A stretch of DNA of 64,000 bases, from positions 372,001 through 436,000 of the forward strand of contig NW_023503807.1 in assembly GCF_014529535.1 (NCBI RefSeq). The letters are read 5' to 3'. A program made the translations under genes and the position numbers. Origin of the DNA: Bradysia coprophila (lineage: Eukaryota > Arthropoda > Insecta > Diptera > Sciaridae). This document shows positions 24,518 through 37,436 of this stretch, in pieces. Positions within the stretch are counted from its first letter, which is position 1, and each line of letters starts with the position of its first letter. The notes beneath the pieces are model-generated. The model saw nothing but the letters and a program-made list of their open reading frames with translations. It was not told the origin of the DNA and made no database searches.

Positions 24518-27500
24518 TTACAAGCCACCGCCTGATCGATCAACTGTAATCTTCTTCTTCAGTTTCTCTGCTTCGTGTTTCTCATCTTCTAATTCAGCCA
24601 TTCGAGCGAATCTGGAGTATGCGACATGGCCAGATTTGATTGCAGACATCATCTGAATGAATTTAAGACAATTGTTGCTTTACACTGGAGAACGTTAAGC
24701 GATGAACAATTTTTATTCAACAAAAGAAAAGCCTTAAAAAAATCTACCCAAGCAGTAAGCTTACAAGCCAATGAATTTTTTTTAATTTAATGAATATTTA
24801 CCAAATTTTTGGTTAGATGTTAGCTCTAGTGGAAATAGTACATTACGTCCGTGTTTGCAAATTTTTATTTTGACGAGTGTGGAACGTTATAGCCTGACCC
24901 GAAAATTAGGACGATTATTCAAACTCGTAAAAATAACATTTTGGAACCGCGTACGTAAAAGCACGTAAATAAATAAACACAATGCACGACTACATAAACT
25001 TAAAAGTGAAACGTGAAAGAAAAGTTTTTGCATTTTTTGACGACGTGTTCTGTAATCACATTAAACACATGCCACGACACAAATTGTCTAGTGTAGTAGC
25101 ACTTTGTTAATAAAAACAGTAGATTTCGTTGTTTGGAACTTTTTATTTTGCCAACCAAGTGTGGCGTTTGAAGCTCGATGCAACCGATGCAACCACACAA
25201 GGCACAATACAAAGTTGAACTTTGAAAGTTCTGAACAATTACGTCAGTAGCTTAGTGAGTAAAATTAATCAATTTGTGGTGAGCTATCAAAGAAGTGTCT
25301 GTCGCGAAGATTTTACATGCAAATTCAATTGTTTGGAACGAAAGTTGGTATCCATAATTTGTGGAAAAAAGACGAAATCTAACCGGATTCAACGCTACAC
25401 CACAATTCGTGCATAAAATGTATCGTTTTTAATAAAAACTTTTCTTTAGTTTCCACAGAAATTAATTTTCAGGACAAAATTCGGAGGATCTGTAACGTTC
25501 TGTATAACGTTCGGGAATCCGTTAAGTTTGTTTCGGATATAAAACCATAAAATTATTGTTTGCATTTACTTTTGATGCTTAAAACGAATGTCATCACCAA
25601 AAAAAAATGAACAAAAAAGGGCAAGAAATTCCGTAAATATTTTATTTTTGTACAACACAAACCTGCAAATATTCATCGAGTTCGACTTGACCATTCATAT
25701 TGGTATCGATTTCTCGAAGAATTTCGTGCAATTCTTCACCAGAAATGTCGATGTTAGATCCATCACTCTACAAAGCAAAAGCGAACCACAAAATGTTTAA
25801 AAAAAATTATTTTGCTTACATTTGACGTGTGATTTTCTTACTTAAAAAAAAACTATTTTGAGTTAAAGACATGACACGAAACATTTACTTAATAGCTAAA
25901 ACACCTCTAGTCAAGATAACCATACGATCTAAAATTATTACAGACGTTCAAGCCCCAAAATGTTCCGCTATTATCTTAAATGAACACCCAGCAATGCGCA
26001 GAGCTAGAGCTTTATGTGAGTTAGAACTACCAAATTTCTCCGAAATATCTACGACCCATTTGGTTCCTTTTGTCTCTTTACCTGCAAATAGTCGCTGAGT
26101 TCCAACCGCCCATTATAAGTGAGATCAAGTTCATTTAAAATGTCATGCAAATCGGGACCGCTGAGATGTAATCCTATGTCCTTGTCGACCGAAAAATAAT
26201 TTTTTTTTGTTTTTAATTTAATGAAAGGATTTCGGATCCTCAAAATGCCAATTGGTGTCGATTTTGTTGAGCAAGGGGAAGAAAATTGAGAGACCCAAAC
26301 TACAGCAGGTGACAGGATAGCAAGTTGGATCCTTATACCGACTGGTTTGTTCAAATTGTAACATCATAACAAGCTCGTTTGTGTTCTCTCCCACCAGGTA
26401 CCGGCAGTGAACAAGACTTGTGTGGTTACGTAAATCACAGGAACCGAACAAAGAATCCAAAAGTATAAAAAACTATCTAGACACATAGTTACCAAAAACC
26501 GCTACCTAAAGTTCGAAAAAGTTCTAGAGGCCAAAACGTCAACAGATTGGGGAAAATAAAACCGAGAAATTTCTGTGCTGACGCTATTGATTGCACAACT
26601 GATATTGACCGACTCGGTAAGAAAAACAGATGCGACACGAAATAGTCAGGCCAGCGAGGTTTTTTGTTCGACAATAATCACCCAGAATCGTTGTCACCAT
26701 CCGGTGACCAATTAAACGATAATGCCAAGAAATCTGATTAAGGGCAACTTAAGGCGCTCTACATTGCAATGTAAACATTGAACGATGAATAACGCCAAAA
26801 CCTGGCCTTAAATAAAATTCGAAAATCGGAACTGGACAACTGTTGAAGTCAACATCAACTGAAACTGTAAGGTTAAGTACAGACAGTCTTTTCTGTCTGC
26901 ATAGAAGAACTAAACTAATACGCCAGGTTCAAAAAAAAAGAAAGCAATTTACCTTCAATCCTCGACGGATATCATTAATGGATACGTAGCCCTTGTTTTC
27001 CTTGTCAATCAAAGCGAATCTCTTAATGTACAGCTGAATTTCGTCCTGAAAAGATAAAATGAAAGTTTAGGCTGCATTCCTACCAAATCCGAATTTTTTG
27101 TTAAACCTTCGATAGATTGATCGGTATTTTGTCACGGCTCGCACGATTTACAAGTTGACCCATTTCGGAAGTTAAAAATTCCGTTGCTGACTTCATTTGT
27201 CGTTCCTTTTCTTCCTTCGACCATTTTAGCTCTTCGCCCATAATGTCGATGATTGCGGGTAGGGCCTCTTGAGCCGCTTGTACATTAAGAAATGCCAACC
27301 GAAGTCTACGTGCAACCATGTCGATTGCTGTCATTGCATACTCTCGAACACCGTAACGCACCTCTGCGTCAATATACGGAAATTCGGGATGAATTTTTCG
27401 TCCAATGATGGGCCATCGTTTTCCCGTCAATGCAGCCATCTTAGCTACCGGGAACGCCCGATCACCATATGATTCAGATAAATGTCTGGCGACTTCACAG

Positions 27501-29500
27501 TCTAAGCCAAAATCTTGTACTAATCGAATGTACATAGTAGGTGTCCAACCGTGCGATCCCTCAAGCTTCATATCGCGAGTTTGACATTCCGCCTTCTCTG
27601 GAGTCAAATTACATGCCTTAATTGCGGCATCTAAAGTGTGCTCCGCCATGGCACGATATGTTGTCCATTTTCCACCAGCAATTGTCACTAAATTACTGGG
27701 ACTGACGTGAACGATGTGATTACGAGCCAAGGATTGTGTGTCCTCCTTGTTCGGATCTGATACCAACGGACGAATACCACTCCATGCGGATAATACATCA
27801 CCACGTCGCACTTCAACGTCAGAGTTCAAGTAATTTTTGATTTCGGTCAAAATGAATTGAATTTCATCCTCGGTTGGTTTTGGATTGTGTGTAACCTCGC
27901 AAGGCAAATCGGTTGTGCCTGCAATTGTTTGATTGAGCCACGGAAGGAAAAAGATGACACGTCCGTCAGATGTTGAAGGATCCAACAGTCCCATTTGCTG
28001 TGGACTGTAGTAACCGGGCAAAACGATATGGACGCCGGAACTCGGACAGCAGATCGTTTTTACTGTTGGATCGTCCATTTTTCGGATGTGATCGGTGAAC
28101 GGGCCGGTAGCATTGATAATGCATTTCGCTTTTACTTCCCACCTGTAAGTATTTTTGTAGAAAGGAGGGCTCGACAGTTTTATTGACCCGAGATATTTAC
28201 GTTTTTCCGGTGATTGTGTCCTTAACCTTAGCTCCACACAGTTTATTCTGTCCGTTTGCATCCTTTTTCTTCATAAGTTCAGTGACTTCAACATGATTGC
28301 AAACTGTAGCACCTTGTCGAGCCGCTGTTAATGCAATTGCCAAATTCATACGGGCATCATTCTGTTGTCCTGAAAAGGGTTACAGTTCGTCGAGCTCATT
28401 TAGTTCAAATATTCATCACACAGAAAAGCGCTACCGTCATAATACACGATTGCTCCGCATAATTTATCCCCTTTTAACATGGGAAACAATTCCAGAGCAT
28501 TGCTTTTGGAGAGTAGATACGAGCTCTTAACATTGCGGTCGCCGGCAACGAGATCGTAGCACTTAATACCAACCCAGTAGTATGGAACTTGCCACCATCT
28601 AAACAGTTCAAAATGTAAAATTGAAAGTGCCATTTGTAGCGTTTATTAAATAAGCTTACGTATAGACCGGCAACATGATTGGTAGGGGATGTGTTAGATG
28701 CGGAGCTGAGTGTAGCATAGAGGCGCGTTCAGCTAATGCCTCTTTCACCATACGATACTGCTCCACATCAGCCTAAATTGGAAACGAATTTTGAATTTCC
28801 AAACGGATTATAAGATTATAAGCGCAAACAAACCCTTAAAATGGCGGTCTGTAGATATCGTACTCCTCCATGAATCAATTTCGTTGATCTTGAAGATGTT
28901 CCACTGGAATTACAAATAGATAATGAAATTCATGTCATACGAAGAGTTGCACCTCGTGACGACGATCGAGAATACACACAAAGCAACCGGCCCTATGGCA
29001 ATAATTAATAATTACCTAGCAAAATCGTCAGCCTCGACAAGCGCTGTTTTCAAACCTACATTCCATATGTTACAGATTAGTTGGTGGTATTAATTCAAAC
29101 TTAAACACAAATTGATCTTACCTCTAGTAATTGCATCTAAAGCACATCCGGCTCCAGTAGCGCCTCCGCCAATAACTGGTATATTCAATATGTATCAATT
29201 GGAGTCATAATATTATTATTACAAATTCAAAATGCGCACACACCTAAAACATCATATTCTTCCCCGCTTTGTAGCACTTGAATTTGTTCGGAACGTGGAG
29301 GTAGTTGTCGTTTCACTCTTGGTTTGGCGATAGACGCTGTTTCTACCTGTATAAGCTTGTAATTGAGTGATTGTAACAAGGAGGAAAATGAGTGAAATTA
29401 CAGTGTAATTGTTGTTCGAGTTTAGTGCCCATGCAGCTATTGTAGCGCCGGCACATGCTCCGAACGTTGATATTCCAAATTTTCGTAATCTTGTAGCCAT
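24518..29500 (-). CDS. Gpo1: Mitochondrial FAD-dependent glycerol-3-phosphate dehydrogenase
   Basis: Oxidises glycerol 3-phosphate to dihydroxyacetone phosphate on the outer face of the inner mitochondrial membrane, passing electrons to ubiquinone (glycerophosphate shuttle). Exons, minus strand: 29500-29402, 29346-29244, 29175-29122, 29055-29016, 28903-28834, 28772-28660, 28598-28435, 28369-28201, 28142-27107, 27045-26953, 25767-25663, 24652-24518. They join in frame to 726 residues, close to human GPD2. The N-terminus (MATRLRKFG) is basic and mitochondrial-like. The FAD loop VIGGGATGAGCALDA and the blocks SGTSSRSTKLIHGGVRYLQ, WWQVPYYWVGIK, NDARMNLAIALTAAR and INATGPFTD are diagnostic. Two C-terminal EF-hands follow (loops DKENKGYVSIND and DTNMNGQVELDE). 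The last residues, VDRSGGGL, match the family end. An alternative EF-hand exon lies at 26180-26082. Confidence 0.96.
26082..26180 (-). CDS. Gpo1: Alternative second EF-hand exon of Gpo1
   Basis: A 33-codon phase-0 exon candidate between the first EF-hand exon and the usual second one. Acceptor GACAAG|GAC, donor CAG|GTAAAG. Its protein (LSGPDLHDILNELDLTYNG, then RLELSDYLQ) aligns along its length with the exon at 25663-25767 (ISGEELHEILREIDTNMNG, then QVELDEYLQ). The loop becomes DLTYNGRLELSD, with Thr at position 3 and Asp at position 12, so calcium binding is probably weaker. Mutually exclusive use with 25663-25767 is the likely reading. Both together would still keep the frame. The acceptor's pyrimidine tract is weak. 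Confidence 0.75.
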
Positions 29501-30436
29501 TCTATTGAGCAATCGTTACTGGTAGACTGGAAGCCAAAATTTGCAAATAAGAAACCGTGGGAAAAAGAACTTTATGCTGAAAACAGTCGGCTTGATCTTG
29601 GACATCAAGTCATTTGAGTTTATCCTTTGACATGACATATTAACGTAGGACCAGGACACTCACATCATAGCCTAACGTTATGATACCTTTCGCAGCAAAT
29701 GATTAGCCTCATTTCAAACACACGCAAAAAGATCGGACGAATGCACAGGTCAGTTAACTTACAGTCTGCTTTTACACACATTCCCTACGACTTTGTGCCA
29801 ATTCTATTTTTAATCACTTTCGGTTCTGTAATGCATTTCGATTCGATGTTAATGGCATACTGTCTTTGTTAAATAATCAAAAGTTCACAGAACCCAATAA
29901 GAAAAAGAAATTTAAATTTTAGTGAGATCATTGGGAATTGGAATCAGCATCTAACATTTGCTTATCATTCACTCGTTATTACGACAGATTATCGTGACGG
30001 AAATTTTGCTGATGACTGTGACGACCGATAATCAAATATTTATTTACTACAAGCGAATTGCCACTTTTGAAAGCTACTTGTCTTTGTTTGAATATAATTG
30101 TTCAATTTCATAATGTGATCACAAGGCTATGAGTACCCACATCAAATATATTTGCTGTCGTTTACAAAACTATCATTTTTGTATATTGCACAAGTAAATA
30201 AAGAATCGAGACGTTATCGCTTACATAAGAACATGAAGTAAGAACATGGAACCGAAGCGCCAAACCGGTGATTGAAAAGATTATAGCCTGAGTATCAATC
30301 TACTGGTTTCTAACGCGAAGAAAATGAAAGCATCAGCGATTCAGACATTTTGTTGTTTTGATTTAAATATTGTCGGCAAAATAAAATTGCTTCACATCAA
30401 ATTTGAACAGTTATTAACATTCGATTAGACCATTGA
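29501..30436. other. Gpo1 upstream region, no gene seen
   Basis: Expected to hold the Gpo1 promoter and 5' UTR and the 3' end of the next gene (both minus strand). No repeat or further gene was recognised. Confidence 0.4.
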
Positions 30437-32082
30437 CTACTTTCTGTTCTTCGTCAGAATGGTTGAAACAATCGGCAACGAACGCGACACTGACTTCCCC
30501 AAAGAGTCCTCAATATCATTTCGGTCGTACTGAGTTTCTTTGTAGATCAATTTCTTGTGGCTTAAACGATTCTCTTTCACATTAGCCCCTGGTGCGACAA
30601 ATTCGATATCCAAATCCGATGGCTTTGAACATAAAGTCTTGGCTAACTTGTAGAATTCTTGATGATCCTCGCATTGATCAGCTAATAGATTAAGCAAGTC
30701 CTGCATTTCTTTGCTGTCTTCACAAATGGCCCGCTCTGAACAAGGATAGCCCAATAGACCCAAATCATCGTCGTCTTGCTGCTTTAGCTGTCTGCTCAAT
30801 GCTATTTGGAATTTAATTGGGGGACAGTCATCCAGGTATGGATTCTGTGACTGGACCAGTTCATTCGATGACTTCAATGGATTCATACACACGTAGTACA
30901 GACCATCTCTCCGTACAACTCTCAAAGTCGGCTTTATAGCAACCGCTTTCTCTGGTGTAAGTTCAGGTGAAACCTTTTTCTCACACGTAATGCAAGTGGC
31001 CATATCTTTTGGCATACAAGAACATGGTCCGTTAAAATAAGACATGATGTCTCTAATATTTCTGGGAATAGCACCAGGTCTCCTGAATTAATTGTTAAGA
31101 ATTATGTGGATTAGTTGGTACAGTAGACAAATCACTACATTTACCATCCGGCATTAGCGATATCACTAAAACATTTCGTCCAGTACCATCCCATGTAACT
31201 GGGCACTCGACCGTCCTCACATTGAAAACAATTATGTCGTGGTACAATGCCGATTACCGATCGGGCTCTTTTGCTTTTTTTAACTCCATCGGTAGCATAG
31301 GGGCTGTAAGTGCGGTAACAGTATAGATCACATCTAATAATATACCTAGCCTATGGGAACCTTTTATTGACAATTTTGAATCCATATTTGGACAAACCCA
31401 TTCGGTTCATTATGCCACTGAGATTGTCTGAATGAAATGATGCATTTTCCCATTTTTTTCGGTTGACGAAAGCATCGAAAATGTTTTGCAACACCATTAG
31501 CTTTTCGGCTGGACGAATCCTTTAAGAATGTTTAAATTTGAAAAAGACAAGATACTTAACGCAGCGGATTTACATCATTTTTTGCCGGCTTCCCTGATCC
31601 AGAGATGTCGATGATATTCGATGATTTTTCATTTGGCGTAATATAACCTCACGTTTCCATTTGCTATCACCGACAGTTGGTCCGCGAACTTTCATCCTAC
31701 AACGATTCGATCCGTTCGGACCGCTAGATCGCTTGTGTTTTGTTTCGATTATTTTCCCAACCGTCTTCGCAATGGAAACATCATCGGTCTCTGGTTTCTC
31801 TGCAGTTGTTGCATCAGGAATACCATCTGGTTCCGTTTTTTTAGATGCCAGACCACATTGTGCATCGTTACATGTTACAACAAATTGCGACGCATCGACG
31901 GTCTGACCATGTAAATTTCGATTAAATTTACGGCCAGGACATTTTGATTTGCATCTCTTGTTTGGTTCATCAACTGGGATATTTGATGTATCTCCAGACA
32001 CCACAAAAATAAGATCAGCAGAGTCCACGTCATCTTTTAGACTATTCAAAGTGTTGCTTTTGTTCTTCTTCTTGGGAGACAT
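30437..32082 (-). CDS. Unrecognised four-exon protein, 490 residues
   Basis: Exons 32082-31574, 31519-31361, 31303-31145 and 31082-30437 join in frame at GT-AG sites to TAG at 30439-30437. The ATG chosen (MSPKKKNKSN) is the first in frame. The first third is polar and basic, of low complexity. A helical stretch follows (IRPAEKLMVLQNIFDAFVNR). Then comes a cysteine-bearing region with HNCFQC, YMGWYWTKCFSDIANAGW, GPCSCMP and CITCEKK, which could bind metal. The C-terminal half is acidic to neutral and ends SILTKNRK-like (TILTKNRK). No signal peptide or membrane segment is visible. I do not recognise the family. Four intact exons in one frame and conserved-looking Trp/Cys-rich blocks argue for a real gene. 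The exon 2 donor (AAG|GTTCCC) is the weakest point. Confidence 0.78.
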
Positions 32083-32530
32083 TAGACTAAAATGTATTGA
32101 ACGCGACAGTTTCGATATGGGCAACCTAATACACCATTTACGTTTACCAATTTGGCCCTGACTGCAGGTTTGGTATAGAAATATTAAAAATATTGACCGA
32201 CTGGTATTGACTGCTATGATTGAATAATTTTAGTAAATAGAAAAATATGGGTAGGAAAGTGGAAGTCCCTGTGAAGCACGTGAACGTGAAGAATTTTTCA
32301 CATTTTTCTCTTGTTTTCGTTTCCTTCAATTGCCTTAAATCAAACTCCCAAGACAGACCAGACACATAAATGGTCACTAATTAAGCATTTTAGATTTAGC
32401 TTTCTCACGTTAAAATTATGGCGTTCAATCTTGAAGCCTAAAAAACAACTAAAAGGTCTACGTCTGAGTTTAAACAGTGTGCTAAATGAAGTGGCTCTGA
32501 ACTTACAAACATAACCGAAACTTTCGTACA
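32083..32530. other. Upstream region of the 490-residue gene
   Basis: No gene or element; presumably its promoter side. Confidence 0.4.
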
Positions 32531-32538
32531 AGTCAGAT

Positions 32539-34010
32539 CAGAGCCGGATTAACACGATGGGCTTTAGGGGCTTAGCCCCTTGGCGCTGGATAAAAGTGGC
32601 GCTGGAAAATTAATAATGAATCGTGTTTAGTTTACTGGTTTCATTAGAATAAACTACTTTTACCGATATTTAAAAAAAAATTGCTTGCGACGCCTTTATG
32701 TCATCTCTTAAAAAGATAAGACATCATCACAGTTTTCACATTTTCTTGTTTGGAAATTCCTGATATCCACTGTATCCAGAATACTGGTAAATCACGAAAA
32801 TTAAACTTCAAATTCTTGATTGGCATTTTATTTCCGATCAGCAAATCAGTTTTATCATCGGGAAACTTCAGCTCTCAACATACTCGTTTAGTAGTAGCAT
32901 ATGTCATTTAGAGGTAATAACATGTACATGGCAGGATGTAAAATTGTTATTCAAAATCAATCCAAGGTATCTGCTTGCCTTCAAAAAAGGTTTTACTTAT
33001 CGACGAATTTTGTGTAAGACTAACCATGAAAGAAAAATAAAGTTGCACACGGAATGTATAGTCTTGAAAGTTTCTTGATGGAAAGAATCTAAAAATTCTT
33101 TGCTCGCTTCGCTCGCGGTTACTTTCTCCTTCCTTTCACTTTCAAATGAATATAAGCAAAATGAAAAAACTAGGCCCACCTTATGGGTAAGTGAGGTCCT
33201 TTCACTGACTGAATTTTTCAATCAATTTTTGCGATTGTTATAAAAATATAGTAAAACTGTTGCACTTTTCGGGTCTTAGGTATGAACAAAAAATTTCGAA
33301 ATGATTTCTGGATTATTAGTCCAATACTTCCCATTAACGAACCTAGCCTCAGAAATTTCAGTCCTCCGGATTCAAAAACTTTTTTGGAAATATACATTCA
33401 GAATTACTCGAGCTACCGTATTATCAATCTTCGAGACGAAAATTCTTTTGACAATATCACAGAGTTCACCCGTTCCTTTATAGCTCATCTTCAAACTTAA
33501 CCTCAGGAATTTCATTTCTTGACGATAAAAAAAAAGGAAATCCTCAAGTTATCGTGTTATCAAGAGACGAGACAAAAATTCTTTTGGGAGTATCATAGAG
33601 ATGGCATCGCCCGTCCGTGTTAGCCTATCTTCGAACTTAACATCAGGAATTTAATTCCTCGTCGATTAAAAAACATTTTTGGAAATCCGTGGCAAATTAC
33701 TTAAGTTATCGTTTTATCAAGGAATGAACAAAATGTCACAAATATTTTAGAGTGTTTATTATCCGTCAGACCCATGACTTTTAGTCAAGATAATTATTTA
33801 CGACCGAAGTAAAACTTAGCTAGGCTATAGAATGTTACAACCCTGTTTACGTTCTTATTACCATTTCTCCGAACCGATCGTTAGGATATTGTTAGGATAT
33901 CGACACTAATATTATTCGTTTATACGTTCACGAAAAGTAAAAGCCATTTTTTTGTATTGGCGCTCGAAAACTAATAGCCCCGTGGCGCTGAAAACCTTAA
34001 TCCGGCTCTG
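32539..34010. mobile_element. hAT element, non-autonomous, 1.47 kb
   Basis: Ends CAGAGCCGGATTAA and TTAATCCGGCTCTG are exact inverted repeats, flanked by exact 8-bp repeats AGTCAGAT (32531-32538, 34011-34018). The interior has no transposase. From about 33300 to 33730 it holds three diverged ~150-bp direct repeats containing GAATTTCA/TTCCTCG, ACTYRAGTTATCGT and GACGAGACAAAAATTCTTTTG. TGCTCGCTTCGCTCGCGG (near 33100) is a short hairpin. Confidence 0.93.
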
Positions 34011-34018
34011 AGTCAGAT

Positions 34019-35591
34019 GATTTTCGGGTATGAAATAACTTAAAATTGCGATCTAATGACCTCTCTAATAACTTTTTACGATAAAGTTTATCCGTTTGAA
34101 TTTGCATCGTTATCCATATCCATATCCATAATTTTTCACAGCACTTATTCCTCTCCCAATCATTCTCACACATTGAAAACTACAAAATGAAAAACACATG
34201 AACTACAATTCACTGTCATGCCATAATCATATCGCAACCTTAAACTTTATGAATTGTATGTTGCTCTTTTTGTTAATGAATTTTTTTTTATGTGGATAAC
34301 ACTTTTTCTCACACAATTACATAATAAAAGAGAAGAGTGGTATAGCGGTCAAACAAAGGTCATTCATACATTGTAACAGTCATTCAGAAAGTGGTAACTA
34401 ATTCAATGGAAATAAATCTGAGCAATAAAATCGTTATTAAAATTTTATCAGTTAAACGATTAGTCCGATAAGACGAGACTCACTTTTAAAAAAAATGTCG
34501 TGTGGGTTGTTGGATGAGAATCAAGTGTAATGAATTTATTTTCGAATTAAATTCCACCGTGCAATACACCATCCAGTTTGTGAACCAAATGAACAAAGTC
34601 CGAAGTCTCGATTGAGTTAAATTAGAACAATGAAAACTTTGTGAAAAATATAGAAAGTAAAAATTTGTTCTTCGGGATTTTTCCTGCTCGAATTTTATAT
34701 CTCACGCGCTATAAAAGGAACACTTTTGCAGTTCTACACACTGACGATTCGTTTTTTTCGTATCGAGTTATTTATTTTTTAATTCCGAGCAATTTTGTCA
34801 CAATTTTAGAAGTGGTTTCTACTAATTCCTCTGGACCAGAAGGCACTTTTTTATTCTTTCGAATGAAGATAGAAAATTTTATAGAGAACCAACCGTGTGT
34901 CTCGTTTTCTCTACTACAAAATATTTTACTACACTCGCGGTTGATATTTGGGTACTGTAGACACGAGCGATAGTTCGAAACTGATTCAAACTCAAAATAA
35001 ATTCTGTAATTCAGTTTCGTCATCACCACTGACGATGAGTTGTGTACGACTTGAGTGTATATTGTATTATCGGATGTAATCGTTGGTTGTGGAAGCGGTA
35101 ATTGCTCGACGTTATCGCTAATTTGTTTTTTTTTTTATTTGCATTGTGATCGAAAAATTGTTTTGATTAATCAATTATCGATATTGATATTGCTGATTTT
35201 ATCGGAACTTACTTCTCTTAAATAATCTGGCACATCTGTATGGTGTATGTAGGTGCAGGCAGCCTGTTTCGCTTTATCATACTCGTCTCACGCAATAATC
35301 ATCTTATTTGTATCGGTAATTAAGTGGACACAACATTTCTGACCTTCTAATTTCTGCTAACAGTCGTTGTGGAAACATGTGACGGAATGTGCCGCATTAT
35401 TTCTCTCTTATTTACGATTTAAGACTGTTCTAGGGGTATACATACAACCAATTCATCTGTTGACATTATCTAAAACTAGCTTAGCTCACGGCTACACAGC
35501 ACACTTTTCAATGGGAAACGGGAAAGGGCTTCATCTCCGAATTATATCACAATACGAAGAATGACTTCGCCTGTGGGTTAGATCAACTAAT
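34019..35591. other. Intergenic, nothing seen
   Basis: AT-rich; short frames only, none with protein-like composition. Confidence 0.4.
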
Positions 35592-35599
35592 ATCACCCA

Positions 35600-35743
35600 C
35601 AGTACCGGACTGGCTCGAAAAAGCCCATCGGGGGCACCATGCAACTCAATTTAAAAAGGCCCACAAATCAAAAATTTTCATACAAAAATCCAAAAGGCCC
35701 ATCGGGAATCCCCCGAATTCACCGTATGGCCAGTTCGGGCCTG
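35600..35743. mobile_element. hAT MITE (CAGTACCGGACTGGC), 144 bp
   Basis: Ends CAGTACCGGACTGGC and the inverse of CAGGCCCGAACTGGC, with exact 8-bp flanking repeats ATCACCCA (35592-35599, 35744-35751). AAAGGCCCATCGGG-type phrases repeat inside. Confidence 0.9.
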
Positions 35744-35751
35744 ATCACCCA

Positions 35752-36782
35752 CCTCCATACAGAAAGAAACAAAAGGGAAAAAAGCCGAAAAACTAAAATA
35801 TTGGAAGCATCGGTATATTACACGCAACCTCGAGCGATATACTCATCATTTAAACAAAACCAAGTCAGTATTTAAAAATATTCACTACAATGTATTGCAC
35901 TGAATGTACGACAAGTATAAAATGTGCATTAGAATATCAGCACTGAGTGCTGATCGAATGCAGTGTATAGTTGCCTTGAATATAACAACAATTAGAAATC
36001 AGATGAAACATATGTTCACTAAAACACGAAGTTATTTACGATGCAACACGAGTACCCTGCACACTTCACAGACAAGCTTCATCATTGCAAGCATAATAAC
36101 TGCAAAATTCTGAAATGTTTCCGTTCATTGCAATCAGAAAGCTAAATTTTCCACACTTTACTCAGATGAACACACACACACCATAACTGCATAGGTTTTT
36201 CCGATTATGAAATGACGTAAGATTGGATTCGCTTGAAAAATGTCCCATTACTTACCGTAAATTCGTTCTCTTATTTACTATCGTGCAAAGTACAATTGAT
36301 ACTTCGTTCTATATTTAACTAGTTAATGAATTATAATGTCGTCCTGATGCATTCAATTCACGACGGTTCGCACATGAAAACGTTGTATAACTCTAATCAA
36401 AGAAAAAACTATTTCGTTCACATAACTCACAAATTTTATGATTGAACAGGTTTCGTATTCATCGAATAAAATCAATTTGAAAAACACACGCGCCCAATGT
36501 CAGATACCGTACTGAGAAAGACTTTCGGTGTTTCAATGCTCATTTCGTGTGCTCGTCTAACATAAATAGAGCGCAGAGAATTGGCAATGGAGTGTGGAAT
36601 ATTATTAGTCGGTGTCTTGCGTGGTGACGTAAAAAACGCTGGGAAACACTTTACTGCGATAACGATACCGCAGTCATGCGCACGTGTTTGATTCATGAAC
36701 ATTTGGAATTTGAAGAATGATAGTGTAGTGCTAGTTATATTTTGACCGAACGTGCTAGCAGAAAACAGTTTGGTTTTGCGAT
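35752..36782. other. Intergenic, nothing seen
   Basis: AT-rich; a 130-codon open stretch on the minus strand (36864-36472) has no recognisable protein content and overlaps a MITE. Confidence 0.4.
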
Positions 36783-36790
36783 CCCGTTCG

Positions 36791-36908
36791 CAGGGCCGGA
36801 CTAGCTCAAAAAAGCCTTCGGGATAAAAAATTTGTAAAAAGCCCTTCATTGCCCTTGGACCCATACAAAAGATAAGAAGGCCAAATGAACATGGCCAGTT
36901 CGGACCTG
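36791..36908. mobile_element. hAT MITE related to 35600-35743, 118 bp
   Basis: Ends CAGGGCCGGACTAGCTC and the inverse of CAGGTCCGAACTGGCC. The flanks CCCGTTCG and CCTGTTCG match at seven of eight positions. Confidence 0.85.
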
Positions 36909-36916
36909 CCTGTTCG

Positions 36917-37436
36917 AAATTAGTTCGACAATTTGAGATTATATTTGTTGAAAGTAAGCGAGTCTACTAGTTTTGAAACGATTGGCTGGAATTTGATATC
37001 TACAAAGAGAACATGAGAAAAGCAACGATGGTATTTGGGGTTACTAAAGGCCTAAGGGCCTGACTTTATATAGAAAATGGTATGTTTAGGCATTATTATT
37101 TTAACGAGTCGGAAGGCTAGGACTATAATTGCAATAGTCAAAATATTAATGCCCAGGACAAGTCAGCGGTAGCTCTAAGGTTTCGAAGACGAATGCCAGT
37201 TCCATCATTTGTCCCATTTTCAATTCTTGACTACTTGCAATAAAATCAAATTTGTGTAGTAGTAACGATCTAGCCCGGCCCTTCGTGAAGTGTTAAGGCA
37301 AGATTTATCTTCTTTAATCGTGTCTTGATTTCGTAGCATTTTGAACCAATTTCAATTTAGCCAAATGATATGGTATTGTCTGAATTCAGACCGTAATGAT
37401 GAAAATCTTTGTTGAGTTGTTCACTTCTTTAATTTT
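36917..37436. other. Intergenic, nothing seen
   Basis: No gene or repeat recognised. Confidence 0.4.

Noticed and set aside
31573..31640. Extra short intron (AAAC|GTGAGG to CAG) in the 490-residue gene
   Set aside because: Using it leads to stops in the next exon; reading straight through to ATGAT|GTAAAT keeps the frame into IRPAEKL.
36472..36864. 130-codon frame on the minus strand
   Set aside because: Overlaps a MITE with clear target sites and has no recognisable domain.
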